Source: Archilochus colubris (Eukaryota; Chordata; Aves; Apodiformes; Trochilidae). From it: 64,000 bases of DNA. A program made the translations under genes and the position numbers. Shown piece by piece: positions 1-13,552 of the stretch (position 1 is its first letter; each line of letters begins with the position of its first letter). Below the pieces are notes generated by a model that was not told the DNA's origin, searched no databases, and was given only the letters and a program-made list of their open reading frames with translations. The DNA is taken from positions 39,148,874-39,212,873 of the forward strand of contig CM041090.1 of NCBI GenBank assembly GCA_023079485.1. Reading direction: 5' to 3'.

Positions 1-582
1 AGAAAATCACCTTTATCCTGGCCCAAACCAGGACACCCAAATTCTTTGTTTTTGTCATATCACAGTTGTTTCCATGATAGTTTTATCTGTCTGTAGCATT
101 GCTCATGCTCATGTGGGGTGTAGTAGACCTGGAAGTTTTGTTTCTTTGCTCTCTGAGAAGCAAGTTGAATATGGTTGCAAGAAGCTGTCAGGGCTTTTAT
201 TTTGTGCCTTCTATTTGCATTCTTCACCTCTGGTGTCCTGCTGAGGAATTGATTACTTAGCAAAGCTTGGGAGAGATAAAGGAACCATCTAAGAGTGATG
301 CTGTTCTGCATCCAGAGGTCCTTTCCAGCCTCAACGATAAAGAAAAAAGTCAATAAATAAATTTTACTACATGACATAGAGCTGTATACCAAGGCTGTGC
401 TCAGCATAACAGAGGTTGGTGGTCCTGTGTCCCTCCCACCCCATGCTTTGTGGTACCTGGGACCTGCTTTGTGTCTTTTTGTCAGTCTTGAGGTGGCTTT
501 AAGTTGTCTCAGGATGTTGTGGTGCCTCTGGGTCCTCTCTCATTCCTGTTCATTGGTGAGAAAGTGGCACAGAGTCCTCCCC
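1..582. other. Non-coding, no recognisable feature
   Basis: Unique-looking, moderately AT-rich sequence. The short open frames on both strands show no domain, splice-site pair or transposon similarity that I recognise. Confidence 0.6.
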
Positions 583-843
583 CTGGTCTTAAGTTGTGCC
601 AGGGGAAGTTTAGGTTGGAGATTAGAAAGAATTTCTTTCTGGAGAGGGTGATCAGGCATTGGAATGGGCTGCCCAGGGAAGTAGTGGATTCTTCTTCCCT
701 GGAGATATTTCCAAAGAGCCTGGATGTGGCACTGAGTGCCATGGGCTGGGAACTGCAGTGGGAGTGGATCAAGGGTTGGACTTGATGATCTCTGAGGTCC
801 CTTCCAACCCAGCCAATGCTATGATTCTATGATTCTATGATTC
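583..843 (+). mobile_element. CR1 LINE, 5'-truncated 3' end
   Basis: The segment starts inside the last part of CR1 ORF2 (CTTAAGTTGTGCCAGGGGAA) and runs through the 3' UTR to the ATTCTATG octamer tail at about 818-843. It encodes the remnant block [20 protein letters not shown], which recurs in the other young CR1 copies here. The 3' part (GGGCTGGGAACTGCAGTGGG) matches the copies ending at 22630, 27262, 45682 and 50599, so these belong to one subfamily. No target-site duplication is seen, as is usual for CR1. Confidence 0.93.
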
Positions 844-3800
844 ATGCAGGATGTAACAACTCCAGCTTTAGTTGTTTTTCACATTCCAGTTGCAGCAATA
901 AGGAAGGAATGCTTTTTAAATGAATATTTAAAGCTGGTGCTGGAAATCCACCAGGAACCCACGAGCCACATAATAATGAAACTGGGGGGATATTCCTCTG
1001 GGTTTCCCTCTGATCTTGGGCTTTCTGTGCCAAGCTGGTATTCTGTGAGTCCTTATTGCTTTCTGCTGAGTATCATTATTGGGGATGGGTTTCCTATCTG
1101 GGTGGACCTTTAGTCTGGCATGGCAAAATTAATCTTGTACTAACTTCCACTTGCCCAACGCAACATCAGTCCCTGTTGTGAACAGAGTTTTAAATGTTCT
1201 GGAGGTTTAATAGCTGCTTTGTTGGGAACACATTCTTTTTTTTGTGACTTAGTGGTACCCTACAACAGCCTAAACAGAAGTGGTGATGGGTAGAAGAAGT
1301 TTGGTGCTGGGAAGGTAACTTTTACAGGCCCTGTGTTCTTTTTCATCTCATTTGAGCTCTGAAGATGTTAGGTGTTGGAGATGTTGCAGGACTTGTTGTG
1401 ACAGGAGGTTTTTGACTTTTGGGGAGGGTTTATCCTTAGAAGTATTTTGTGTTAACAGGTGTTTGGCTTTCCACTAGGTTGGTTTTTCTAGCAAATTCCT
1501 TAACCAGGGAGTTTGACTTTAGCAGACAGCCTGACCTCATGGTGCCTGGCTCTTTGCTTTTCTTTCTTCCTTCTGTGTTTTCACATTGATGCTGCTGATG
1601 CTGGTGCAGACATGGATAACTTCCAGCAAGCAGGGAGATTGCCCTGCACAGCCCATTTCATAAGGCCAGTGCCTTTTGCAGGGAATTTAATCATTCTATC
1701 CATAGCACAGTTACATTTTCTCCCCATACCTTTGGTTTAACCAGGAATTCTGGCATTGTCCAGCCACTGGTTACAGTGTTTTATTCATGAGGAGGTCTGA
1801 TGAGAGCAGAGAAACCTTGCCTCATGAGGACTGTGCATTTTCAGGGTATTTTAATCAAATAACCATCCTCTCCTCCCCTCCACTGTAAGCAGGTAGGAGG
1901 CATTTGTGGATCAAGCATTTTTTTTTTTAAATATTTTTCCTCTTCAGCCACATTTTACACTGCCAAGGTTTTATGGGGCTAACTGGATGCAAGTAGCTTT
2001 CAACGACCTGTCTGTGAACCAGGGAGCAGCCTTGGGTTGCTGAGGGCTGGGCCTGGTGAACTTTGCATCGTGGAGCAGTTCAGATGTTGGTTGGGTCACT
2101 GGAGTGATGGAGCTTCCAGGCAGGAGATGCACTCCAAAAAGTTTTCCAAGTTGGGAAGCAAGAGGTGGTTCTTCTGCCTTGGCTGGATGATGTGCAGCAT
2201 CCACATCATGTGGTGTAAGCATCACTTGGTGCCTCAGAGCTGGCTTTTTGGTGATCTGGGTAACTGGGAGAGAGGAAAAAGCACTCTCAAACCTCCCTGG
2301 CAATTTTGTGGTGCTGCCCCTGCTGCTCCATCCCTTTGGAGGGGCAACCTGACCTTGTCTCACAGAACCAGCTCTCTGCTTGGGCTTGGCACCATTTATT
2401 CCTCATCAGTTCAGTGGAGCAGGTAATGAAACAGGTCCAGGAGCCTGGTACAGCTGAAGGAAGGGAGCAGTTGGGAGGGAGAGCATGACATGAATACGTG
2501 TTTGGAAAGGGATGGAAAACACTTGAAACTGTTTTTTCTGCCAAAATCAGCACCTTGTCAGACTGTACCTAGGGCTCGAGTCAGATCCCTGCAGGCTGGA
2601 TGTGAAAACCAGATCCATGGAGCTGCTGTGGCTCATCTTGAGTGTGTCCCAGTGTGGTCATTGCTGGAGCAAGCTGAGGGGTCAGCTGAGCTAAGAAACC
2701 CAGCAATGCTTGTGGTGGCACTGGTCACAACAGCTCCCAGATGTGCACAGCAGGTAGTTTGGTTTATATATAATCTTACATATATATAATTTGCTGGCAG
2801 GGAGCTCTCTGCCCTGTCAGCTGCAGCAGGGAATGGCTCCGTGCTGGGAATCTCTCTCTGGGTTTCATGCACAGGTTTGGAATGCTCCAAAAAGCTCCTC
2901 TCCTGCCTTGAATCCAAACTGGAGGTTTTGGCTCCTGTGATTTGCAAAACAAAGTGGGATTAAAGTGCTCTGGAGAGTCTAATTCGAAAAAAAGCTCTGG
3001 ACTTGTTTGTAAAGCACTGAATTCAGTGTGTGTGCTGAGATTTGTCTGCATTTCAGTGTCTGCTGCTCCTGCTCTGTGCTGCCCTGCTGGGACTGGGACT
3101 CCTGTGATCCCAAAAGCTTTACTTGTCCCTTCAGCAATGCTGAAGGACCCGTTGCTTTCTTGCTGTAGGAATGTGCATCAATTTCATGCCCAGTGTATGA
3201 GATGTGGCAGCTTTGAAAGAGAAACCCAACTCTCCTGCTGCTAAACGCTTTGCAGGTCTGTGGGTTGTGCAGAGAGATGGAATAAGGTGAAAATAAAGTA
3301 TATTTAGAGTAGTTTAACCTTCTCTTGCTGCCTGGAAGCAAGAGACTTTCCCTTCTAGGAAGTCCAGGTGCAAAGGCTTAAATGGTCCCTAATGGTCCTT
3401 GCCAGCCAAGTATTTTTTTGAATGAAGCAGTGAGCACCTGCTTACTCCTGAATCCTAACATGGAATGAGCAAGGAAAGTGAAAAACAGCACTGAAAATGT
3501 ATATATAGACTTTACTGGACTTTCCAGGAGGCCCTGCACTCTTCAGTTCTTGCTTGCAGAAATTTTCCACTTACTAGAAATACCTTGGTCATGTGGGCTA
3601 AAGGAACATAAGGCTACATGGGTACAGGCTGCAGTCTTTCAGCATCTCTCTGCTCCCAGGAGATGGATTGTGCTGCTCCAAGCCAGCTTCTACAAGGTGT
3701 CCCTACTGATGACAGGCTGTTCAGCAGGGCAGCATCCCTGCTTAATCAAATCATCTTCAGTATATCTGGGATGATTGTCTGTATCTGACTATTTATAGCC

Positions 3801-4294
3801 TGATTCCATGTGCTTCAGGCACGTGTCCTAAATTGTGTCTGAGGATGTGTTTGACAATAGATCTGCAACTGTGAAAGTGTGGTGATGGGCACAGAATTTA
3901 GATGGCTCCTCACTGCTGCTCTGGTTCATATCTGAGGGTGTTAAGGATGTTGTAGAAATGCAGGGGTGCTGAAGCAGCAGCAGTACTTACAGGATTTAAT
4001 TTACTTACAGGATGACCCTGCACTAAGTGAGAAACAGATTAGCTGTGATTTCAAGTGGTGCATGTGCTGCTCTAGCTGATTTGGGGGAAGATTTTTGTAG
4101 AGAGAGGTGAGTGAGCTGATGGAGGGTATGGGGATACCCTGTGGATGTGTGTGTCACAGACACACCTGCCATCCTCTGCCATCCTCTGTCACTTGCAATC
4201 ATGACATCAAGACTGGACGTCCTCAATTTGGCAACCCAAAAATGAAGCTGAACTTCAGCAGGAAGCCCCAAGTGAGGATCTGCTTGGTGTGACC
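844..4294. other. Non-coding stretch without recognised elements
   Basis: No exon or transposon is recognised. It holds short AT runs (for example a T/A stretch near 1920-1940 and ATATATA near 2767-2790) and overlapping short open frames on both strands at 1971-3341 that look like chance. A short imperfect repeat of GCCATCCTCT lies near 4168-4190. Confidence 0.5.
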
Positions 4295-5142
4295 AGGCGG
4301 AGTGAGTCCCCGCAGAGGGACCTGGACAGACTGGACAGATGGGCTGACTCCAATGGGATGAGCTTCAACACGGCCAAGTGCCGGGTCCTGCACTTTGGCC
4401 ACAACAACCCCATGAAGCGCTACAGGCTGGGGACAGAGTGGTTGGAGAGCAGCCAGGCAGAAAGGGACCTGGGGGTCTGGATTGACAGGAAGCTGAACAT
4501 GAGCCAGCAGTGTGCCCAGGTGGCCAAGAAGGCCAATGGCATCCTGGCCTGTATCAGAAACAGCGTCACCAGCAGGTCCAAGGAGGTGATTCTGCCCCTA
4601 TACTCAGCCCTGGTAAGGCCACACCTTGAGTACTGTGTCCAGTTCTGGGCCCCCCAGTTCAAGAAGGATATTGAGGTCCTCGAACAGGTCCAAAGGAGGG
4701 CAACCAAGCTGGTGAAGGGACTCGAACACAGATCCTATGAGGAGAGGCTGAGGGAGCTGGGGCTGTTCAGCCTGAAGAAGAGGAGGCTCAGGGGAGACCT
4801 CATTGCTCTCTACAACTCCCTGAAAGGAGGTTGGAGCCAGGTGGGGGTTGGGCTCTTTTCCCAGGCAACTCTCAGTAAGACAAGAGGGAATGGTCTTAAA
4901 TTGTGCCGGGGGAGGTTTAGGTTGGATATTAGAAAGAATTTTTTCATGGAAAGGGTGATCAGACATTGGAACGGGCTGCCTGGGGAGGTGGTGGACTCTT
5001 TGTCCCTGGAGACATTTAAAAAGCGACTCGATATGGCACTCAGTGCCATAGTCTAGTGACTGTGGCGGTAGCTGATCAAGGGTTGGACTCGATGATCTCT
5101 GAGGTCCCTTCCAACCCAGCCTATTCTATGATTCTATGATTT
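4295..5142 (+). mobile_element. CR1 LINE fragment with an open ORF2 C-terminal remnant
   Basis: This 5'-truncated CR1 keeps an uninterrupted frame (4289-5056, 255 codons) for the C-terminal third of ORF2, downstream of the reverse-transcriptase catalytic core. Landmarks in order are [116 protein letters not shown] and [20 protein letters not shown]. After the stop come the CR1 3' UTR (GTTGGACTCGATGATCTCTG) and two ATTCTATG octamers. The RT catalytic motif and the endonuclease are missing, so it cannot move by itself. It is probably a relatively young insertion, because the frame is intact. Its 3' UTR differs from the copies that carry GGGCTGGGAACTGCAG, so it belongs to a different subfamily. 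Confidence 0.95.
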
Positions 5143-8100
5143 TGCAGGGGGATGGCTTTAAAGGTTAGGAATTGTAGAGGTTGTAAAAAAAACACACAAA
5201 ACCCCCAGAATTTGCTCCTGCCTTCATTAGTGAAGCTTGGAGTGGTTCCTTGCAGCCTTTCTGTCTGCAGAATCAGGAACTTTTTGTTTAATGCAAACCT
5301 GGCAAAAATATTGGCAGTTGATAAATTACTATCTTTATTTCTCATCTCATGCTCATCTTCCTAACAGATGAGGACAGATGCTGAGACTACAGGCAAATGC
5401 TTGAGTGCTTGTTGCAGCTGAATTAAGAGAGGGAGCCTACAGAGAAGAAATAAATGATACATGGACTAATTGTTCCCCCACTGCTTTCTGGTTTTCTCAC
5501 TGACAGGTGGAAAACTTCAGCTGTAGCTTGTGTTCAACCACCTGAACTGCTTCAGTTTGAATGAATAAGGAAGGAGTTTTAAAAGTTGATTCATGGCAAA
5601 TAATAGGATTTCCAGAATTCCATGGGGAAATGGAACTGTGGCAAAAGCAGAAGCTGGGTATCTGCACTTTTGTAGGAAAGGGGTGAATTTGTTGTAGAAC
5701 CAGACATCTCTTGCTCTGGGAACAGTTTGTTTTTCCTCAGATCTGTCTCTTCACATGGGAGGGCTTTGTCATGAAGGAAGGGAACTTAAAACTTCCAGCA
5801 TAACCTACAATTCCTGCTGCTCCCAAATCAAATGAGATGTAAGCACCTCTCTGACTTTAAACAGCACATGGGTGATCAGTCCTCAGAGCCTGGAAATAGC
5901 ATCAGTACCACTGGCTGGATTCAGGGAGTTAAACACGAGAAGTAAATCTGTGCTGCTTTCATCTGCATTGGAGTGGCTGAGGAAAAACAAAATCAATACT
6001 TGTTAGCTAAAGAGGGACAATGTTGTCAGTGCTGAAAGTTATTTTCCATTCTCTGTACTCTATTCAGAGCTTGCAAATGAACTTGAATCTCTTCAACTCA
6101 GCCTTTGGAGAGGACATCAAGGATGAGACTGGGTTTAAGACTGGAAATGGGTCTGAGGTTTGGTTTCAGTTCCATGGTGTTCCACAAACTCCTCGTGTGA
6201 CTTTGGGAATTTTCTTAAGCCTTCTAAGTGTGAGCTGATTATCCTGATTATTGTTATTATTATTTTTTCACATGCATCACTCATTTAGACAGGGAGAGAT
6301 TGTGGGCTGGTAGCCTCTGTTCATGACCAAGTTCAACTCTTCAATCCTCATTTGTTCCCAGTGGACTTGGATCTTTGTTTCAGGTCTATTTTGATGATGG
6401 AATCTCACCAGGCTAGATGAACTTGCTACTAACTCATCTCTGGTTAAGGTGGCAAATCAGAGGGGCTGCTAAGGCTTTGTGACTTTGGCTGGTTGTGGCC
6501 AAGAGGTCCTTGCTTGGCCCTCTCTGTAACTTGTCAATAGAAACTGAAATAACCCTGCTGGCAGCCAGGAAAAGTCTCTCAGCTCTTTCTCTGCATCACC
6601 TTAACTGACTGAGCTCTTTGCAGTGATTTATAATAACAGAGACACTTTCAAGGGTTTATGTTTGGTTTTTCCAGTCATTCTGCCTATGCTAACAGTGGCC
6701 TTATCTGCATTTAACTTTCCCTTCTGCTTTCTTGAAGAGAAGCATGGATTTAAGCAGTCCAAAAGAAAGATTATGCCATCATTTTAGCTAATCCTCATGC
6801 AAAGGAGCCTTCTGCCTTCTCTTCTATCAGGTTTGAGAAATTCTATTATACTACAGCATATCTCTCTCTTAGTGATGATGTTAGCAGCCCACCTTACAGT
6901 AATTTTTACTTTTATTTGCACATGGTAAGTCTGCTGTTGGCCAAGCAGCATTTTTGTTTTCTTGACAAAGAAGTCCTGTCATTTGTTGTGCTGCATCCTG
7001 AAAGTGTTTTGCAGTTTCTCTCTCAGGAGTTTTAACAATCAGTGGCTGCTGCTTGGTGATTATTTCCCCTTTGAACCCAACACACACCTGAGCCAGAGTT
7101 GTTGCTAGGAGGTTTAGGGGAACATCACAATCATGCTATTCCACACAGACTTCTTGCAGTGTATCTTCTAGAGCTCTGAGAGCTCTGATCATCAGTCAGT
7201 TCTTTGGGACGTGCCTTTGGGCTTTCAATTTGTCCCTTCTTACAAAGCTTCCTGCCAAAATAATTGCCTTAAGAGACACCGAGCCATTTAGTCCAAACCC
7301 ACTTGAGGTCTTTGAGCTCTCACAAGCCCAATAACTGAGGCATTTCAGCCAGTCTGCTACCTGCAAAGTGAGCTCATACATTTCCCAAAAGGCAATCACA
7401 GGAAATCTCCTCTGAGACCTCATTAGAAGCAGCAAAGACCTTGGACTTACAACTTGGCTCTGTATCATGACAGCAGGAGGGGCTCTCTTAGCCCCCATTC
7501 ATCTTTCTGCTGTGTCCTTCTCTTCTGGCAGATGTGCAGAGACCTGCTGGAGACACCTGAACCAGGGTACCCTCACGACAAGGTGTTGTCAGGACAAACA
7601 ACCATATCCACATGTCATAGCTGAAGCTGTGTTTCAGCTGCCTGTCCCCCAGGGGACAGCATCTTTCAGCAGGGGACAGCATCTTCACATCTTTTTAGGC
7701 AAGGAGCTGGAGTGGGGTGAGACATCTCGAGCTGTGCTGTCCCAGGCTGGAAGAGATCTGGTGCAAGAACATTTTTGTGCTCAGGAAAAGAGGAGATCTC
7801 TGCTTGGGGATGTGGAGCAGTGCTGGTGGTTGGATGCTGCTTTGTCCCTGTGGAGTGAGATCAGGAGGGATGAGAACAGATACTGGAAAGACCATCAGAT
7901 CAGAAGAGTGCTGTCACCTTCTGGAGTGCACCAGGACCCAGCAATCCCTCTCTCAGGACTTACTGCCCCTGTAGAGGCTTAAAAATTTGGCTTTCTGCAT
8001 CCTTGGAGGAACGGTGGCTTCAGGGCTGTTGTGAAATCTGAACAGTGCAGTGTAAGGCTGTAGCAAATGCTTTTCCTGAAGGATCTGACACCATCTTCGG

Positions 8101-11100
8101 GGTGTACAAAACCTGCCTGCAGTGTCACTTGGAAGGAATGTGTTGCACCATATGGAGGACAGTGGCAGATCAGTGTTCTGAGGCTTGGCAGGGTTGCTGG
8201 TTGCTGTGCTATGCCAGGTGGCTTTGAAGAACATACAGGTATGGTAACTGGTCCTGAAAAACTCTCTTGCCCAGCTGGCTCTGAAATGTTCCACCTCTGA
8301 TCTTCAAGGGAAAAACTTCTGTGCAAATGCACTGCCTCTGCTGGAGCTCTTGCTCTTCAAGCTAATTCCCCTCCTCAGAGTCATTCCTCCTTTCCCATTT
8401 CCCTTTTTTATTCTGTATTCTTCCTCCATGCCATTATCCACTTCATCCCATTTGCATTTTTGTGATTTTTTTTTTTTTTTTTTGGTGGTATCTTTGCTTT
8501 TCCTTCCTTGTATCCTCTGGTTTCTCCTTCCTTCCTGATCAAGTACTCCGTGTCCTTTGTGCTACTCTTTGCAACCCTTTCCTGTGTACTTCCACAGTCC
8601 TTGAGGTGGGGTTTGTAAAGCTTCCTTTTCTTTGAAGTCATTCCTGGGTCTGAAGTCTGCTGTGTGTGGTACATTTAAAACCTTTAGTTTTAAAAATCAT
8701 CAAAAGAAAGCCTAGGAGCATCTGCTTCACTTTGAGAGACAGTGTCAGCAATCTGCTGGCTTCACCACAATAATGTGGTCGTTAAATCACTGCTGTGTTT
8801 TTTGTTCTCAGGTTGGAGTTCTACCACTCAAGCCTAAAAATGAAGTGCTTTCAATTCTGCATGTGCAGGCAAGCCATCACTTTATGTTAAATGCATTGAT
8901 TAAATGTTCTTCCTTAAGTGTGCTCACTGAACCAAGTGCTACCAAAACTGGATTGGCCCTGCTGAAACATCCTTTTCATCCCTGACTCCTTTTGAAGCAA
9001 TCAGAGGGTCTATTTAAGCTCAGGCTTGAGGACTCAAAACAGGGCAGACTTTTGCCAAACCTGATCCTTATCTTCAAACAATCACTTGCAACCCAGTGTG
9101 CATAAATTTAGCAGTGGCTAAACCAAGGTGGCAGCAGGTACCTGGTGGGACCTGCACCAAGAGTTTACCCTCTGCCCTTCAAAGTTTGTGATTCACCAAC
9201 GTTGTCCTGAATTCAAAAGAATTGAGCAGTTGTTTCCACATTGGCTGGACAGAGAGATTGAGCTTGGGTGTCCATGAGGGCTGACAAATTCCCCTGGCAC
9301 CTTGAACTGCTGCAAAGTTTCTGTTTTAATGGTTTTTACCCAAGTTGCACACTTGAATTTAAACTTCTTCTTCAGGCAGCAGTGGATGCGGGAGTAGGGA
9401 GTCTCTAGCTGTGCCTCTTGCTTGAGTCCAGGTGGGTAATTACACCAGTTGGTCACTGGAGTTAACTCCTTGAACCAGTTGATTAAAACTCTGAAACCTA
9501 CCTGGTCAGAAAAGTGTGTTTTAAAGTCACAGCTCCAGCCTTCACTTCTTTTAGCCTTGCCTTGAAACTTTGACTGGATCTTAACACTGGAACAGAACTA
9601 TTTCCTAGGAGGTGTGTTACTGCCTTCCTCATTTTATGCTGCATCTCCTAAAGCAGAGGGATTTCAGCATCTCCATGGTATAACATTTGCTCTGGATTCC
9701 CCCACCCCACAGACCCTTTCACAGCAACTTTTCCCCACAGAAGACAGGTGAGTGTGATCAAAAGACCTCAGACAGCTTGCACAGCCCCCACAAAGAACTC
9801 CTTGATCCTGGTCTCAACCTCAGAGCAGCATTTTGGAGGTTTCAGAAGAGCACAGCTCCTGATGAGGCATCCCAGTGAACTGCTGAAATGATTTTTATAA
9901 GCTGCTATTTTTTTGAAGATGGACACATTTGTCTCTGTTTAAGGGCAGATTTTCAAACCAACTCAACTGTTGTGTTGGTTTCTGAGTGAAAAAGTGCCTG
10001 TTTCAAGCCAAAGGTCTCTGGAGAAGTTCCTGCTTGAATATTTACAGCTGTACCCAGACAACTCAGGCTGCAATGATGCTGCTGTGTGAGTTTTTCTTAT
10101 TGAATGAATAGGACTTGTGGTCTTAATCAATTTAAGTGGAACTTGGACCCACTTTGGTTTTACTTGGGCTGTCAAATGAAATGGCTGAAACACTCAGGTG
10201 AGTCTTTGCTGTGTCTGGGGAGGATCTCTGGTCCCACTGTGCTTTCCTACAGCCCTCATCACAGCCAAGATGGGCAGGGAAGTCTTTTGCTCTTTGACAG
10301 GTCAGCTGAAACTCAGCATCATCAGCTGCCCCCAGCTCTCAAGAATATTTCTTGCAAAGCAGTGTCTGGAGCACTGGGAGTTACCTGAATCTCCTGCCCT
10401 GTTATTTTCTAGTGCTCAGGGTGGTCTGTAGCTTGTGTTCTTCTTTCACATTTTGCTCGTGCAATGTGTAGAGAACTAGATTCCAGGCTGTGTTTTCAGG
10501 TGGCTTTGTTTGCTCTGTCATTTCCCTCTTCTTAAATTGATTTATTCTTTCTTTTTGGAAAAATTCAAGATTTCCACACTGCTATAGGCTTTTTGGATAA
10601 AAGCTACAAGAGGTGAAAGACTTACAGTGTGCTGCTTGGGTAGGATCTTCAGGGAATGAACTTGTATGTTGAGCTGCTGCGTGTCCTCTAAAGAGCCACA
10701 CCAGGTCACATGAATTAGAGCATCCATTTAATTGCTCTGAATTGCTCTGGCTTAGGTCAGCTCAACTCTGGTTAGAGAACTGTAGAGCTGAGAGCGGATT
10801 TATGCTAAGAAGGTTCATCTGGAAGCAGAATTTATAACAGGTCCTCGAAACAAAACCATCTGGGTGAGGGATTGTTTCTTAACAATTTCTATTAAATCTA
10901 TCGTTGATGTTCTGGTGCTTTGAGTATGTTCACAGCTTCTTTAGCAGAGAGAAAAAAATCATCTCAGGATTTTTTACAGATGAGTTGACTATCAGCTATG
11001 ATATCACAGCAATAAACAGATCGAACTGTGGGCAGCTGGAATCATTTATAGCCTGAGTATGCAGTGTCTGTGTACATCACTGGGCCTTGTGCCTGACAAC

Positions 11101-13398
11101 TGTAAGGTTGTTAATTATTATGCCATAATTCACCAGTAGATGTATCTTGTAGCACTGCTGCTAAGCCAAATTCTGAGGCTTTTGCTAGGTAATTCAGTGA
11201 AAAGTAAGTAAAGACTCATTTACTCCTTTATTGATCAATTTAGTATATTCTGAAATCCTGTTTAAGAAAAACAATACACTGCTTGGGTGAAAAGTGAATA
11301 AATAAAGCAAAAGCGTGTAAAAATAAAATTAGATACCTCTGCCCAGCAGTTTAAATACTTTTGTAAAATAATTATTATTTTTGCAGAGCCATATTAGCCC
11401 AGACCAGTTCCTAATTTGCGGAGCTACGAGGCTCAGCAGGTACAATGAAGAGTTTGCTGAAGTTTTACCCAGTAAAATCAGTCCTGTTCTTGAGCTGTGA
11501 TCTGCTCCCTTCCTCTTGTCCTGTGGCTCTGCTGTGGGATGCAACTGGGGGCCCTTTTTACTGTCCCAGTGTAGACAAGACATCATCATCATCATTGGAT
11601 TCACAAGCTTCATCTTCTTGACCTTGGTTTCAAGGCCCTCAAATTCATGACCTAACCTGGGTAAGATCCAACCCTCAAAAAAATGTGCTGTGCAAGGGGT
11701 GAGATTATTTAGGAGATTATTTAGACCCAGGTAAATGAGTGAGCTTCTTGTCAGTGGTTTGACAAAAAGAAGTGACAATTTCTGGCAACTCAAAGTTTTG
11801 AGTTACTTCTCAGATTCCAGGGTTTGTGTTATCCTGAAGTCCCTCAACTCTGATGCTCAGGATAGTTCTTCCTTGGCATGTGACTGACCTGGGACAGGCT
11901 GATTTTTTTCAGGGATGATTTTTCCAGACCACTCCTGTGGCAGCAGCATGGTGTGAGCCTTCATCAGGAGCCAGGTCCTTCCCTGGAAGTGCTGCTCAGC
12001 TCCCAGTTTAGCTTTCCAGATCTCATGCCCAGCTGCTGAGCCAAACCCAGCTCTGGCCTCTGGGCTCCCCTGCAGGGCCCATTGCTGCTGCCAGTGATGC
12101 TTTCAATTGCCAAGGCCATCTCTAGGTTTGATGCCTTTTGCAAATGCCAACTCAATGGCTTCCCACAGGGACAGGAGTTCAAATCTGGGACCCTATCAGC
12201 TGAGCTTTTGGGGTTTTTTTTGGGTTTCCATTTTATTTTTTTTTTTTACCTCCTTTTACATCCCTACCCATCAGGCTCAAATCCCAGTGTACTGAAGAAT
12301 TCCAGCAAATATTTACTCTTTTTTCTTTCTTTCTTTTACTCTTTTCTTTCTTCCAGCACTGAAGTGTGTTGTGCTGGAGCACTTCTTGTTCATATGATTG
12401 ACTTAGAGACAGATCCTGCCCCAAGACCATGCAATTCACATGGACAGGGGAGCTGCAGAGAGGTGCATATATTAGGACAAAGTCATGAGAATACTTGTAG
12501 CTGAGGCTGAGACAAAAAATCCTCACAAACTCCCTTCCCCTTCAGACTATGGCACCTTTGGTAAGCAAGCTGCCATCTCATGGGGCTGAGCAGGGATGAA
12601 TTTTGTAAGCACAGCATGTCAGTGTTGCATAAGGATGGAAGCTGCTTGGGTCATTAGAATGAACTTTTCCCCGTGTTTCAAAACCAGTCACTTGTTTTGA
12701 CATTTGCAATCTGGCTCTTGGCTAGGGTGCTTTTTGGGTGGTTGTGTTGGAACCAGCAGCCTCCAAACTGAGAAGTTTGAATGAGAAGTTCAGGCATCTG
12801 CTGAATCCCCATTGAAAGCCAAGCACTGAAATGTGAGCTAGGTAGGATTTCATACACCATTCCTAATATTTATAGTTCAGTGATTTAAAGTGTATAAAAT
12901 AATCAAGTTTGCTGGCTGGGAAATGCCTTCCAGCCTGTTCTGCTACCCAGGGAGAGCTGAGGAGGGAAGCACTCACTGGTGGGTAAGCAGAGGACTGAAG
13001 CAGAGATGGAGCAGGGGAGTGATGATGGTACCAGGAGGCAGTTTCTCTTCTACTGAGGTGTCTATTTCTGGCTCGTGCATATTATGGCACAGATATTTCC
13101 CAGAAGGTGATGTGGCTTGTGTATGAAGTCAGCTCTTTCTGCTGACTCCAGGTGGAAAGCCAGAGTATTTGGGTTATGGGTTTGGATGTGCAATCCTCCT
13201 TCAGTGCAATAAGGAGACAGGGCCCAGTTCTGCTCTGTGTTTTATGTAAGGCTGAATCCTACAATTAGCATGGCAAGCCTGTGGATTTTGAGCTAACTGT
13301 GGCTTAAGTTGGGGGGCTTTGTGCAGCTGGCAGTGGATCTGTGCTGATTGAGGTGTTCCAGGATGAAAGGGGGAGGCAAGACAATGTTGACTGTACAG
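5143..13398. other. Non-coding stretch; poly-T and AT-rich unique sequence
   Basis: No supported exon or transposon. It includes an 18-T run at 8466-8483, a small direct repeat of GGGGACAGCATCTT at about 7653-7687, an ATC trinucleotide run near 11583-11597 and a T-rich run at about 12234-12247. The AT-rich part at about 10930-11330 (many TAAT/ATTA and TGATAT-like words, no repeat similarity) has the texture of conserved non-coding DNA, but I cannot test conservation. Open frames such as 7467-7982 (+) and 11329-11793 (-) show no family similarity. Confidence 0.45.
8466..8483. repeat. Poly-T tract (18 T)
   Basis: Uninterrupted T18 run in otherwise pyrimidine-rich sequence; no associated retroelement is recognised. 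Confidence 0.92.
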
Positions 13399-13552
13399 TC
13401 ATAGAATCATGAAATGGTTTGGATTGGAAGGGACCTTAAAGATCATGCAGGGACACCTCCCACCAGCCCAGGTTGCTCCAAGCCCCATCCAATCTGGGCT
13501 GAGACACTGCCAGGGATGGGGCAGCCACAATTTGCTGGGCAACCTGGGTCAC
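13399..13552 (-). mobile_element. CR1 LINE 3' fragment (antisense)
   Basis: The left edge starts with TCATAGAATCATGAAATGG, the reverse complement of a CR1 3' terminus. It continues antisense through GGAAGGGACCTTAAAGATCA, CCAAGCCCCATCCAATCTGG and CAGGGATGGGGCAGCCAC into about 150 bp of the element. It is the same older subfamily as the sense copy at 19320-19581. Confidence 0.88.

Noticed and set aside
7467..7982. 171-codon open frame on the + strand
   Set aside because: No recognisable family, no splice signals in register, overlapping open frames on the other strand; contains a small direct repeat. Most likely a chance frame.
11329..11793. 154-codon open frame on the - strand
   Set aside because: It crosses an ATC microsatellite (read as a Met run) and shows no family similarity.
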